This document shows positions 29,410 to 41,114 of a stretch of DNA of 47,945 nucleotides, piece after piece (within the stretch, counting starts at the first letter, position 1; every line of letters starts with the position of its first letter). The stretch lies in contig WELA01000963.1 in assembly GCA_009602735.1 (NCBI GenBank), positions 199,898-247,842 on the forward strand. The letters are read 5' to 3'. Origin of the DNA: Mesotaenium endlicherianum. Lineage: Eukaryota > Streptophyta > Zygnematophyceae > Zygnematales > Mesotaeniaceae. Under the pieces are notes generated by a model, which saw only the letters and a list, made by a program, of their open reading frames with translations, did no database searches and was not told the DNA's origin. The translations under genes and the position numbers were made by a program.

Positions 29410-32400
29410 ATGAACATTCCGCACGTTTTGAGCTTGGTTTTGGTGATCTCCGCCTTCACATTGGCTGCTGTCCGTGCGGAGGATTTCCATGTTCCTGCGA
29501 AACAGGTATACTATATATTCCCGTGTGAGTCATGGGTCCAGCTGTGTGCATCCACTCCACCTAGATCACTAACAGTGGGAGCATGTCCGCTTGTATACGA
29601 GCAACGTGCAGGCTTTGTATAAGCTTCATTTGGCTGAAGTATATGTGAAGAATTGGGGACAATGTGGGGAATAATTATTGGGGTGGCGATTGTGGTCACT
29701 GCTGGATATGCTGACAGTCGACGAATTTCTTTCCGTCAGGAATTTCCTTTGTAGATATGCTCAACCGCACGCTTCTTAACCTCTGAATGCAGGAAGGAGG
29801 TACAAGAAGGCTTTTGGAAGCTGAAGGGGCTGAAGGAAAGTTAGTAGAGCACGTTACTCAAGGCAAGGTATGTTGTACTGTCTATACATATGCTGAGTGT
29901 TTAGTCTTTCAGTGCCGCAATCGCTGTCTTGCGGGGTGGACAACATCGATGTCCTTTGACCACGCGCTCCTCCATCTGACGCATGTCAGCTTGAAGCCCA
30001 AAAATTTCAGCAGCCAATTCTTTGCATAATGAGCAACTTGAGGATTGAAGCTTCTCTCAAAAGCATAGGTGTGGTTACCGTTCCTTGTTGTACATGCTTG
30101 TCATGACGACCTGCTGTGGCTCGTACCATGAAAATATGTGCAGCTTCTAACAGATCCAAAATCAACGGGGGCTCAGTCTGGAGATGAGAAGGGGACGATA
30201 ATGGAGAAAGCCAAGAGCTTAGTGGTGGTGCCTCATGGAGGTTTTGCTGATGCTTTTGTGGCAAGTCTGTCAATGATCCTCGTCAGTGAGGTACCTTGCT
30301 ACTCCTACTCTTCTTTCAAATCAGTGGGAGCTTTGTCTGTTTACAGGCAATCAAACAATGTTGTTCTTCACTTTGCATGCAGACGAGCAAGGGACATGAT
30401 AAGAGACCGCCACGATGGAGCGTGTCTCGTCTGGACCCCTTAGACTGCCAGTTGAACCCCAAATTGAGTTGATTACTGCGTGTCCATTGTCTGGATTTGT
30501 TAGAGTGCATCATGTATCAGAAGCTTATTGTTAAGTGAAAAGTATTGATCTAATTGTGCAGATTGGAGATGAGACTTTCATCATTGCAGCATTGATGGCT
30601 ATGCGGCACCCCCGAAGCATAGTGCTGGCGGGAGCTCTTGCAGCTTTGGGCGTCATGACGGTATGGGCATCTCGTGCCACTCTTAGCCTTTTTCTTGATA
30701 GGATGTGCATTGCTCCCTCCATTACCTTCTCTCGCGCTGGGCTGCAGACTGTCTCTTTGTAGCTGTCCTTATTCGATGGGAATGGGCAGCTTTGGGTTTG
30801 AGTGGCCAAGGATGACATGTAATTTCAACGTAAGTGGCCAATCATCTGGCTGTTTGGATGAGCAGGTTCTATCCACAGGCCTAGGCCTTATTGTTCCTAA
30901 CCTGATATCCCGCAAAGCCACACAAAGTGCTGCAACAAGTAAGCTCATATGCGTGCTGCTGCTTACCTTTGCTTCAAATGCTTTTCTGTCTTTTACTGTT
31001 AATAGGCATGTCTAAGGAGATGAGGATGAAGCAATCTAACCTGCTGCCGAGGAGGAGCAGTTAGCTGTCCACATCTTTTCTGTTTGCAGCAGGGTAACAC
31101 CAGCAGAGGCACCATAGGAGAAGCTTTTTATTTACAGCCTTCGGCTGAACAGTTGCTGACAGCCTGCTACCTGCTGACAGATAATATGTGACTGCTTCTT
31201 TTCTTTCAGTTTTATACACTTTCTTTGGATTGCGGCTGCTGTACATTGCTTGGAAGGCAGATCCAAATGACACCCCACAGAAGGAGCTTGAAGAGGTACA
31301 TTCTTTCATTTGCCACTTAATACGGTGCTGGACATGTTGGCCATGTTGTGCAACTCATAGGACTGCTGTAGCTCTTGCTTACTCTTAGGAGGTTGGAGAT
31401 ATTGTTCATGAGGCCGAAGGTGAAATCAACACCGCTTTGTTTGTTCTCAAGGCCCAGCTTGACAGTGAAGCGGAAGCTAGGGACTGGCCTTACGATTAGG
31501 CCTGACAGTAGCACGTGACAGAGGGTCAGCACTAACCTGCTGTGGAAACGCACGGAAGCGAGATCTGCAAGCGACGGGCCTGCAAGCATGGCTCGCGACC
31601 TGCGTGTGTTGCAGTCACGTATCACGAGAGGAGGGCTGCCTTCACGTTAAGAAGCCTTCCACACCTGCATAATTATGTGCTCGGAAGTTCCCCTTCTGCG
31701 TGGTGTTTCCAAGTGGTTTATATGTCAACCCGGCAGCATGGGCAATCATTCTCACGACTTTGGTTTGAAGTGGCGGCCGGTGTTTGGTGGCAGGTGGAGG
31801 AGAAGCTGGAGGGAGAGGGCAGCACTGGAAAGGGACGCAGCAGGTGGAAGCGTTTCTTCTCTCGCTTTCTAACTCCCATCTTCCTGGAGGTATGTCTCCA
31901 CCCTAGCTGGCTGTTGCCTTCTGGCGCCAGACACACTCTGAAAGTGGGCTCTGAGGAGTCACATTGGCCACTGTTTATGTCTTAGTGGTTGGGATTGGTG
32001 CAAAGGCCAGTGCTGAAACTGTGTGGATCTGTGCAAAATGTGTTCCTCATGCTCCTGATATTCGTCATGCAACTGTGCACTGTGGGGAAGCAGACTGACA
32101 TTCTCGTGCTGTTGCTGCTTTTGCTTCTGCTTCTGCTTCCACTCAAGGGGTATGGTGCATGGAAGACTTGTGGCCAATTCCTGCTCAATCGCTCCTTGTC
32201 TGTTGTTGAGTGTATGCGCCACCTCCGTCTGGAACGCAGTTGTTCTTGAGCTTGCAATCGTCATGTTCTCACTGAGTGGAACATGGGTGCAGGCATTCAT
32301 ATTGACGTTCTTGGCAGAGTGGGGCGACCGCAGTCAGATCGCCACTATCGCGGTACGATCTTCTGTCAGCCAGTTCCATCATCTCTAACTCACCCTTTCC

Positions 32401-32824
32401 AGTATTGACTTACCAAACTCTTGCTTAAATCGTGTGCTTTTTCCCTGCCTCTCTGCACACGTCCATGACATGCCATGGATATTGATCGCGCAAGGTTTGC
32501 ACAAATGCTGCCCGCTGCGTCTTGTCTGCTCGTAATTTCAGCGTGAATCAATGCTTGGTGGGACACTGATGAGGAAGCTGGTAGCACGCAGCTGCAAAGA
32601 TGCACCTGAGACGTGTGTTGTGGTGTTGTTTGCAGCTCGCTGCCCACAAGAATCCCATCGGGGTAACAATCGGAGCCACGTTGGGGCATACGATATGCAC
32701 CTCTTTTGCTGTTGTCGGTGGACGCTTACTAGCTCTTAGAATCTCCCAACGTACGGTAGCAACTGTTGGAGGCATTTTGTTCCTCTTATTTGCTGTACAC
32801 GCTTACTTTGTAGCTCCGTGGTAG
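29410..32824 (+). CDS. GDT1-like (TMEM165/PML3-5 type) Mn2+/Ca2+ transporter, nine exons
   Basis: UPF0016/GDT1 membrane transporter, expected to import Mn2+ or Ca2+ into the Golgi or ER lumen and so support glycosylation. Exons: 29410-29505, 29793-29867, 30144-30290, 30562-30660, 30866-30938, 31210-31295, 31794-31889, 32293-32352 and 32636-32824. They total 921 bases (306 residues) with all phases matching. The protein has a signal peptide (IPHVLSLVLVISAFTLAAVRA), a hydrophilic lumenal stretch (residues about 25-85) and two repeats of three membrane helices. The two signature motifs are EIGDET (106-111, split by an intron after Glu106) and EWGDRS (233-238). Further family blocks are FIIAALMAMRHP, STGLGLIVPNLISRK, FFGLRLLYIAW, RFFSRFLTPIFLE and ISQRTVATVGGILFL. 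The EIGDET variant is that of the plant PML3/4/5 group, not of the chloroplast members. The start is the ATG at 29410; no other upstream in-frame ATG is seen. Confidence 0.95.
31389..31499 (+). other. Open frame inside GDT1-like intron, possible alternative terminal exon
   Basis: After a possible acceptor (ttag at 31385-31388) an in-frame block of 36 codons follows: EVGDIVHEAEGEINTALFVL then KAQLDSEAEARDWPYD and tag at 31497-31499. It keeps the phase of the preceding exon (31295) but has no good donor before the stop. Homologues join QKELEE directly to VEEKLE, which fits skipping it. If used, it would truncate the transporter after the first repeat. Confidence 0.3.
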
Positions 32825-34510
32825 CCTTCATCATCCACTTGGCTCTAGCAGAAGCTGTTTCAACTTAGTTTCAAGTGTCATCTCCTGGTACTATGTACCC
32901 TACCTAACTTAACCTAAGTTCATTGAGGAGCCTATTAGCGTACTTAAGGTTCCAATGTTATGCACTTCACTTGGGCGCTCGATATTGTGGTGGAGCATGT
33001 ACCTGCATGTCTGGTAATTGGTTGATGGCGAATGGTCACTCAAGTAGAAGGCCAGGAACTCCGACTGTCTGATGCTTACTCTGTACAGTTTGCGCGCATG
33101 TGGGTCATTTGGAAAACTTGTACTCTTGCTGATCAGGAAGAACAGCCTTCTAGCTGCTCGTGCATAAGTTGCACCTGGGACCAATTGTGCATGCACTCTA
33201 TGTGGACTTAGAACAAAAAGCCAGTCAAGGAGTGTGTCTGGGTGGAGTCAAGCCATAGGGGTCTTCCCAGAGAAAATGTTTTTTTCACTCTGTTTCCTGC
33301 AGAATAGGCGAAGCGCGCGCTACGTGGCATGTATACTCCGTTGATCTCACTCAGTTGATCGAACTGGAAAGCGTGGATCTAGTTAAGAGATGAGCAATAT
33401 AGTTAGACAACTTCTTTGGGCCGTCAAATGGTTGAGCATGAGCAATGCAGCACGTAGAGGTCATGTTTGTCTACACCTTAACTTAATAAATTAAATTACA
33501 TGTCGAGAATCGCTTCATGGCATACCCTTCTGATAAACAGTGAATAGGACATGATGGGCGGTACCTGCCAAAGGACAACGCAAGCTGATCGAAGCCATAT
33601 ACCAACTTCACGCTCCGTTGCTTCATTACATGAAGTTGCTTAGTAGAATATGTCTTCAATGCATTTGACTGCATTGCGTAGAATTGAAGACTGTAGCCAC
33701 AACATTGGCCAAGACGCACCAGGAATTAATATACCAACATGCCGCTTACGCAAAGCATCACGCAATGATTGACGACAAGCTTTAGCTCCAAAGAATACCC
33801 ACTTGGAAAATATGTGGAACAGTTTTGCTTTTCATCAGCTCACTTGGGTGGGGCATTACATAGCGTCTTCGCTATATCGTGTAGCATAGCATAAACCAAA
33901 TTTTGTTCTCTGAACTACCGCAACTACGGCTATCTGAATATTCATAGATTAGCTGAGGCACCTACCAGACCCCGTATACATGCTAAGTCTCCGAGTCACT
34001 GACTAAGTGGACAGCTAGAAGAAAGAACAACTTGATTGTTGCAACACTTAATGCAGACGTTTAATTTGGGTAACGGGAGACATACAGGTCCCGCTCTGTC
34101 TGGCGTTGAATACTCTTTGGAGCAGTCAAACCATAACACAACAGTCGCTCCCTGTCCCTGTGCTCCCGTCGCAGATAAGTGACTCCTCCACACTTTGCAC
34201 TTCGCACTTCGCTATTCGCGTATTGATGCTGGACCAGGAGAGAAAAAGACACCAAGCAACATTCTCTACAACACGTGCCAATTCACGCACCAGCCAGTGC
34301 ACCCACCGCGTGCTCTGCACAAGCAAGCAAGCATCAGGCCTTGTGCATCATCGAGCACGTCTGCCCCCAACGCCTGCAAGCTACACCTGCAGCAGCAGCA
34401 CCGCTGGCCGTCAGTGCCAGCCCGCACAGCCTCCCAGCGGCAGTAGCAGAACAGCCGGCGGTCAGTGCCTACCCGCAAACCCTAAGCAGCAGCAGCAGCA
34501 CCGCCGCCGG
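32825..34510. other. Intergenic region after the GDT1-like gene
   Basis: The 1686 bases lie between the GDT1-like stop and the nearest minus-strand stop at 34511-34513. The left 1.3 kb is AT-rich. From about 34350 the base composition becomes GC-rich with CAG-type runs (34384-34402, 34486-34503). No coding block is supported on either strand. Confidence 0.45.
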
Positions 34511-35003
34511 TCAGTGCTGGACAGCGGCCACGCCCCAGCGGCCGCTGCGTGCCAGCAGGTACTCGGCCCACGGCTGCTCCTGCACCATGGCGCTCAGCTC
34601 CGACTCCTTCTCGCTGTTGGACACGCGCAGGCCCTCCTGCTGGTCCACCCACACGACCACCACGTCCTGCTGGCGCGGGTACTCCGCCTCCTTGGGGAAC
34701 GCCTCGTACGCAATCTTGTCGGCCGACAGGCGCAGGCTGTCCAGTGTGGCGTGCGTGAACGCGCACCCGCCCGACTCGTACAGCACCGCCACCAGCCTGG
34801 CCTTGGGCGACGTCTTGAGCACTGCGCTCTCGTCCACAAGACGACAACAAATAGGCAGACTGCAGCCCGTCAGCCATGCCCGCTTCTTCGACGTGCTGAG
34901 CTGCTGCGTGCACCTCGCGCACCTTGTGCCCCCAGCTGGCCAGCCTGCCCCCTACAGTAGACCCGAGCATCTGAGAGCCAGAATAACCGGGCACGCTAAA
35001 CAC
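34511..35003 (-). CDS. Probable 3' exons of the membrane-protein gene or of a separate unknown gene
   Basis: Two codon-like blocks lie on the minus strand. The first (about 35005-34917) reads EGIVFSVPGYSGSQMLGSTV then GGRLASWGHK and meets a possible donor (aag then gtgcgc). The second (about 34828-34511) reads VLKTSPKARLVAVLYESGGC, CAFTHATLDSLRLSADKIAY and a C-terminus SGRWGVAAVQH with tga at 34511-34513. Both are GC-rich at third positions, like the neighbouring exons at 35818-38445. They can be joined in phase 0. I could not connect them in phase to the exon ending at 35818, so at least one more exon or a sequence error must lie between. No family is recognised. Confidence 0.4.
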
Positions 35004-35320
35004 GATGCCCTCAAGCTTTGCCCGGCCCAGCCGCCGTCCTCACACCGAGTACAGCTACCTTCAGACAACTGAAGCTGAAGCAAGCTCACAGGTGGAGGCT
35101 GGATAACGCAAGCAGTGGAGTTTCACGTGCACGCATGCTCGTCTCTAACTTCCACATCGTGCTGAAGTGCCAGACCGCCCTTCCTGAAGGCACGCCTGCA
35201 GAGTCCGCTGATTCACGACCACGGCACCACTTTCCGTGTCTCTGCAGATAAGATGCTCGGCAGCCCGCACAGAGAGCAACTAGGGCACTGCCACAAGAGG
35301 CATGAAGCAAGAAGGGAGAC

Positions 35321-35352
35321 AGGGAGGGAGGGAGGGAGGGAGGGAGGGAGGG
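35321..35352. repeat. (GGGA)n microsatellite
   Basis: About eight copies of AGGG in tandem. The same repeat recurs at 35775-35805 next to a single N (35774). Confidence 0.95.
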
Positions 35353-35648
35353 CTTAACAGACACCTTGATGGGCACGATTGCAAGCAGCTAGGATGGAGA
35401 CAGAAGAAGAAAGGGAGGGACCCCAAGACACCAAGTGCAAGAAGCCACGAGAGGCGCGTAACGACTAACCTCACCTCGCTGGGCATGACGACGAGGCCAG
35501 CGGGAGGGCGGGAGGGCCCTTACCCTGCCGCGCACGATCTCGAGCAGCAAAGATTGGCGCACGGGCAAAGAGGGAGGTGCAGCGGGAAGGGGCAAGAAGG
35601 GGCGATAAGGGGGCGAGGAGGGGGACGAGAGAAGGGCGGGCGGCTGAC

Positions 35649-35754
35649 CTTGTTGGGCATGATCATGAGCGCGTCGCCGCGGTGCACGGTGCCCGACTCG
35701 ATCTTGCCCATCACCACCGTCCCCATGTCGCGGTACTTGTCGATCAGGGGCATC
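35649..35754 (-). CDS. Orphan exon of eRF3 / SUP35-type translation release factor (domain II)
   Basis: A 106-base exon bounded by a clean acceptor (ccgcag) and a donor (aag then gtcagc). It encodes MPLIDKYRDMGTVVMGKIES followed by GTVHRGDALMIMPNK, the start of beta-barrel domain II of eRF3, the GTPase that works with eRF1 in translation termination. The initial G completes a codon for Arg, as in the family (RMP). No G domain, no later eRF3 exon and no other part of the gene was found in the window. The preceding minus-strand exon (ending at 35818) has the wrong phase to splice to it. It may be a dispersed exon copy, a gene fragment or an assembly misjoin; the single N at 35774 lies 20 bases away. 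Confidence 0.7.
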
Positions 35755-35817
35755 CTGCGGGGCCCACAAGACGNAGGGAGGGAGGGAGGGAGGGGGGGAG
35801 GGAGCATGCGCACTCAC

Positions 35818-37681
35818 CGACGTCAAGGGCTCTGTCAAAGTGGGTGTGGTAGTCCCCGCCATCCCCGAAGAGGGAGAAGCGGCGGGAGCTGCTGACGGGC
35901 ACGGGCACTAGCAGGAACGCCGTGTGGATGTTACCTGCCCCACCCGCCAGCCCGCCCGCCACGCACCCCACCCGCCTCAGTGGCCCATCACTGCCCTCCG
36001 CAGCCTCAATCAGTGCAAAGCTCTCAGAGGGCGGCTCCATGCTTTGCAGTCCAACAACAAAACTTCTCTCTCCCAGCACGCGCTTGTCAGTCAAGCCGCC
36101 TCCCGGCTGACCCCAAAAATGCTCAAGCACGAGGCAACGCAACGAGGCCAACTGCACAAGCACGGCAGGGAACAGCTGGCAAGTCATAGTGGAGTCTGGC
36201 CGCCAAAGGAGGTGAGAGAGAGAGAGAAGGGGGGAGAGCGAGCGTGGTACCGTCAGGAGATGGCGTGGTGAGGATGGGGGCCACGCCGATGCCGCCGCGC
36301 TTCTCGTAGAAATGCGCCAGCTGGTCGCGGGCGGCCGCGCTGGAGAGCAGCCTGGGCCTCAGGGGCGGCGCTGCGATGGCCCACGCGGCTGCGCTGCCGC
36401 CGCCCAGCAGGCCCCCTCTGCCCTCTGCACCCCTCCACTCCACCCCCCCACCCCGCAGCAGCAGCAGCAGCCCTTGAAGGTTAGGCGAGCAGGTATTTCG
36501 GCTCTTCCCAAGGGGCACACACACACACGCACGCACACAGCCGTGCGTGCTTCTTTCTCTCTCGTGAGAATGGGGGCCAGCTGGCATGGCTGGTGCGCGC
36601 ACCTCCGAAGAGGAGGAACGTGATGGCGGCGACGGCGGCCGCCAGGAGCAGCAGGAGCGCGAGCACGAGCAGCTGCAGCGAGCGCACGGTGCGCTCCAGC
36701 GACCCGATGGTGCCGTCCGCCAGCACCGCCTTCAGCCGCGCCTCCAGCTGCGCTTTCGCCGGCCTGCCACCCTCCCCGGGGGAGTGGAAGTGTCACCATC
36801 AGAGGAACAAGGGGCAACAACTCCGGATACGACCCTTCACAGGCGCCGACGTGGCAAACCTCCTGTAATTAGCCCCGCCCCAAAGAGAAGGGCGCGCAGC
36901 GTGCGCATGCGGCGGCGGCAGCGGGACCAGCAATGGCAGCAGCTCTGAGCCCTTGGCTCACTCGTCAAGCAGCAGTGTCACCCTCTCTGTCACCAACAAA
37001 TCTCTTCCATCTCTCCCCCCCCCCCCCCNNNNNNNNNNNNNNNNNNNNNNNNNNNNNNNNNNNNNNNNNNNNNNNNNNNNNNNNNNNNNNNNNNNNNNNN
37101 NNNNNNNNNNNNNNNNNNNNNNNNNNNNNNNNNNNNNNNNNNNNNNNNNNNNNNNNNNNNNNNNNNNNNNNNNNCCCCCCCCCAAAAAGAAGAACCACCC
37201 CCTTTATCTTTCTTGCTCACACTCTGAGAACTTCCCCACACTGCAACAGGCACAAGAGGCCATGAAGGTGGCATCTGCAAGCAGCCCACAAGACGGCCAC
37301 GTGCGTGCACACTGTACCTGCAATCCGCCACCTGTCCCAGGATGCGGGCCTTGTCCTTGCGCCACTGCTCCTCGGCCTCCAGGTGGCGCACGCTGTCAGC
37401 CTCCAGCTGGGCAAAGCGACCCGTGTCGTACACGGTGGCGCGCTTGTGGCACGCCGTCAGGTTGGCCTGAAGCTCCTTGCGCGACAGCTCGCAGTTCGCC
37501 AGCGTGGCGCCCGCCTCCAGCTCGCAGGCCACGCGCTCCTTCCTCGACAGCTGCTCTCAGCAGCCCACACGCCCCCTCGCCAGTCTCAAGCACTGCTCCA
37601 CTTGTCTCACAAACTCCGACGCCTCCAGGAGAAAGGGAGAGAGAGAGAGAGAGCGGGAGAGAGTGAAGGGAGGAGAGGGAG

Positions 37682-37718
<37 letters not shown>

Positions 37719-40129
37719 AAGAGAAAAGCCTCGCCCCAGCAGCAGCGTTAGCATCACAACCCCCGCTCCCTCCACCAGGGCAGCATGCAGGCAGGTGTGG
37801 CCGGGAGGAGGAAGGAGCAAGCAGCCCAGCCCCCCGGGGCCCCCCGGCCCTCTCCCCCTGCTGCTGGCGAGAGCGTGAGCAGCGGACCTTGGTCTCACAC
37901 GACTTGAGGGCGCTGCGGAGCTCCTCGGCGCTGGCCTCGTAGTCCGCCTCCAGGTTGCTCAGCTGCAGCGCAAAGGTGCCGTTTAGCGTCTCCTCCCGCC
38001 TCTGGCACTCGATGGTCATCTCCTGCGCATTCGTCCCAGCCGCCCACCCGCCCGCCAGACAGACGGTCGGTCAGTCGGTAGGTCACAACCTGGGCAACCG
38101 CCTCCTCCTCCTCCTCCACCACCACCCGGGGGGTGCCACCTGCTGCTCTGCTCTGCTCTGCTCCGGTACAGTACCGCGACAAGCAGAGGAGGCACCGCAT
38201 GCTGTAGCAGTGATGGTCGCGGAGGTGGCGGCGGTGCCAGGTGTACCTGCTTCTGGGCGGCGCTGTCCTCCTGGCTCTGGCGCCAGTCGGCAAAGCGCGC
38301 GTCGCGCTCCGCGCGCAGCTTCTCAAACTCGGCCGCCTTGGCCTCCGCGTCCGCCATGGAGTCCGTGTACGTGTCGCCGCACCAGCTGCTCAGCAAGGCG
38401 CGCACGTCCAACCAGCCCAGCGGCCCCTCAGATCCCGCAACCACCCTGACATCATCGCATGCCAGTTGCCCTGCCAGCACTGTGACACCTCACATTCCCT
38501 CAGCCACCCAACCTCATCTCACCTCACCTCTCCGGCTCCTCCTCTGCACCACATGGCAGACAGGTGTGCCCAGTGCAGCCCAAGGGGGATTGGAAGCAGC
38601 CACGCCCAGTGCCTGCTGGGATGTAGCACCGTCACCTCCCCCAGCACAAGCTGCGGGGGTCTGGGCCCATCGCTGGCTGTCAAGACAGCTGTCGGTTCCA
38701 AACAACAGCCGATGTTTACAAGATGGGCTACCTCGGGAGCCCCCCTGTGCTGAAAGGGGGCAGCTCTTTTGGCTCTACAACACGTACATTCGAGGAAGAG
38801 TCCGACAAAGAGCCCCACCCAAACCTGGACCCAATCCTGGCCCGCTGCTGCCCAGCTGGCACCGCAACACTTTCCCAGTCTCTTCGGGTTCCGTTTGAAG
38901 AAATTTTGGAGACCGTGACTCGCTTTTCCTTTTCGAAGAAAATGAAAAGGCGACGTGAGCACGACATGAAGTAGTGTAAAAGTCTCAAGTACAAAGAGTG
39001 CAACCCGAATGCGCGGCACCGTCTCCCTCCTGCTCTCACGTGCGCACACAGCTCTTGCTCTTTCCGAGCACGCGCCTTTCAGGATGACTACCGCCGGAAA
39101 GGGTAGCAGGGTCCAGGCAGTGCACCTGGCGAGAAGGTTGCGGATTTCGAGAGCCTCGTTGTCTTCTGCCCCCGGGGGCCCCACCCACTTGCGCCTGTCT
39201 GCAATTGTTCACGATGCAAAAGAGGAGGCGCAGCAGCCACCACGCATGAGAACCACTACTCGAGCTCAGCAGCTGCCACCGTGCAAGGGGGGCCCTTGCG
39301 TAATGAGCCCACGCCCGCGGACAAACACAAGCCTGGCGAAGCATGAACGGCCACGTCTCCCGCCAGCGGAGCACAGCATTGCGGCCTTCCATGCACTGCA
39401 TTTGGCTGCAGGCGTCTTCAGCTTGGCCGACTTGGAGAGGCGAGAGAAAGGCAGCATGCGAGTTCCAAAGCACTCCACTCTTGCAGTTGTGCTCGCCTAC
39501 TGCTTGCCGGAGCTTTACAGGTGCACATGCCCCACGGTACAGAAACAGTACCGTGCCTGTCACCGTGCTCACGTCCAGCCTAACATGGTGCTAAGTGCTT
39601 TCCATGTTACTAACACGGTACCGCTTCAAGGACCTGAAACGCGAACCATAATGTAGTAGGTTCCACCCATGTCAGAAGAAAAGGTGAGCTCAATGTACAC
39701 CACGTAAGCACACCCTAATGTTTTGTGGATGTTAAGTTGGAGGAGCGTTACAAGGAAGACCTCTATTCGCTTTATGCTTTCCTGCCCATATGATATAAGA
39801 GACCTTAAAAGCCAGAGCTTGGGTTCATATACCGCCCTTTGACACTATTATTCTCTCAAGGTTACATTGGAACACCTTCTCTACTGACGACAAGTGCCGT
39901 TCATGAGTTCAGTGGCAGGCCTATGTGGCTTATCGTTTATACCTGAAAGAAAAGACGTCATATCTTCCATGAGCTTCGACTGAGCAGCATCCTCATCCAA
40001 GCCATCTTCTAGCACTCCCTCAGCACTAGCTACTGGAGGGTCAGCGGTGTGAACTCCAGGTAAGCTAGTTAAGCAGCTCACAGCAAGGAGGAGCACAAGT
40101 GTGACCAAGGAAGGCAAAACTCCGTTCAT
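35818..40129 (-). CDS. Unknown single-pass membrane protein: signal peptide, coiled coil, one helix, cytosolic tail (eight exons, 3' end unresolved)
   Basis: Exons on the minus strand: 40129-39943, 39198-39126, 38445-38247, 38022-37888, 37550-37318, 36763-36603, 36424-36251 and 35934-35818. All seven junctions agree in phase, giving 426 residues so far. The protein opens with a signal peptide (about 1-29, LPSLVTLVLLLAVSCLTSLP) and a short acidic region. A long charged helical region (about 95-300) follows, rich in Glu, Ala, Arg and Leu with heptad-like spacing (for example AEAKAAEFEKLRAERDARF and EADSVRHLEAEEQWRKDKAR). One hydrophobic helix (about 305-328, LQLLVLALLLLLAAAVAAI) then leads to a Gly-rich linker and a tail with RDQLAHFYEKRGGIGVAPIL and NIHTAFLLVPVPVSSSRRFS. 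The layout is that of a type I membrane protein with a lumenal coiled coil. No known family was recognised. Exon 1 lies in AT-rich DNA and the rest in GC-rich DNA. The acceptor of 39198 and the first base of 36424 are the least certain. Confidence 0.65.
37029..37174. other. Assembly gap of 146 Ns in an intron
   Basis: The run of Ns is bounded by C-runs on both sides. Exons 37550-37318 and 36763-36603 join in phase (ag then g), so no coding exon needs to be hidden here. Confidence 0.95.
37635..37720. repeat. (GA)n microsatellite
   Basis: Two GA tracts (37635-37650 and 37689-37716) lie in the intron between exons 38022-37888 and 37550-37318 of the membrane-protein gene. Confidence 0.9.
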
Positions 40130-41114
40130 TGTAGCGAAGAAGGTACGTTGACAGAGGGGAATATTGCGAATTTATGGGATATAGTTCTCCTACATCAGAA
40201 ATCAGTGAAGAATGAAGCCCTTTCAGTAGAGGAACCTAACGGAGTAACTCTACAATAAGAATAAGGCATGCGAGACGCTTCTCCGGAACTGAAGAAAGAC
40301 CACGAGAGCAGGCGCAAATTGTTAGGCTACAAGCACGTAGCTTTATCACGGAGCAACCAACAGTCCCCAACAATTAATGCCAATTGTTGCCAATAGGTTC
40401 TTACGCCCTTCGTTTGATTAACGCAGGTAGAAGTGTAGTTTCCTGATCGATCTGCGACAATTTTTAGCACCGGTAAGAAACGTACTTCTCTGTAAACCTT
40501 CGTACCTACTGCAGCACCGTCGCAATCTTGCGTGCTGGAGCCTGTCAGAACCGAATCGAATTGCTGGATTGAAGCAGATTGAAGGCCGAAGCTGGCTGAA
40601 GTGAGCTGAGCCGCTGAAGTCATCAATCAAGTGCAATTTCCGGCCAGTTTGTCTGCCCAGGACAACTCTTTTTCTTTTAAATAACAAAATATGACCCCGA
40701 CCAAGGACAACTTAGGCTGGTTACTTGGAGATTACTTGTATATTGTCTCAAAGCTTGATCTGATATTCTCGTTTCGAGCTATATTTTTAGTCAAAAAATT
40801 GGCAAGGGTAGCTGTAAAATCTGAATCAAATTGGTGATCACTTGCTTTTTGACGCTCATGACGAGGGAATGTGGGCGTCCAAAAAAGGGACGACGACGAC
40901 TAGATACGACACTTTTGGGTCTTTTCCAAACCTGTCGCTAACAAGAGAGAAGAATGTTGATAGGTTCCTCCTGGGCCCTGGCCATGCACTCCTAGCACTC
41001 CGTCGGTCGCACATGTTCCACCTGGTTCCCTCTTGAAATCTGGGCTTCATTGACTTGTTAATTGATCAGTTACCTGAAGAAGAACTAAGCAGAATCAGAG
41101 TGTATTGAAAACAG
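40130..41114. promoter_or_regulatory. Divergent intergenic region between the membrane protein and NOL-like genes
   Basis: The 985 bases lie between two outward-pointing start codons. The sequence is AT-rich, with a poly-T/A-rich part at 40670-40810. No TATA box or other element could be assigned with confidence, and open frames here lack any motif. Confidence 0.4.

Noticed and set aside
34106..35072. Two long overlapping plus-strand frames
   Set aside because: They are Pro/Ala/Gln-rich readings opposite the minus-strand blocks at 34511-35003 and over CAG runs, with no motif.
37029..37174. Hidden exon in the second gap
   Set aside because: The flanking exons (37550-37318 and 36763-36603) join in phase without it, so no missing coding sequence is required.
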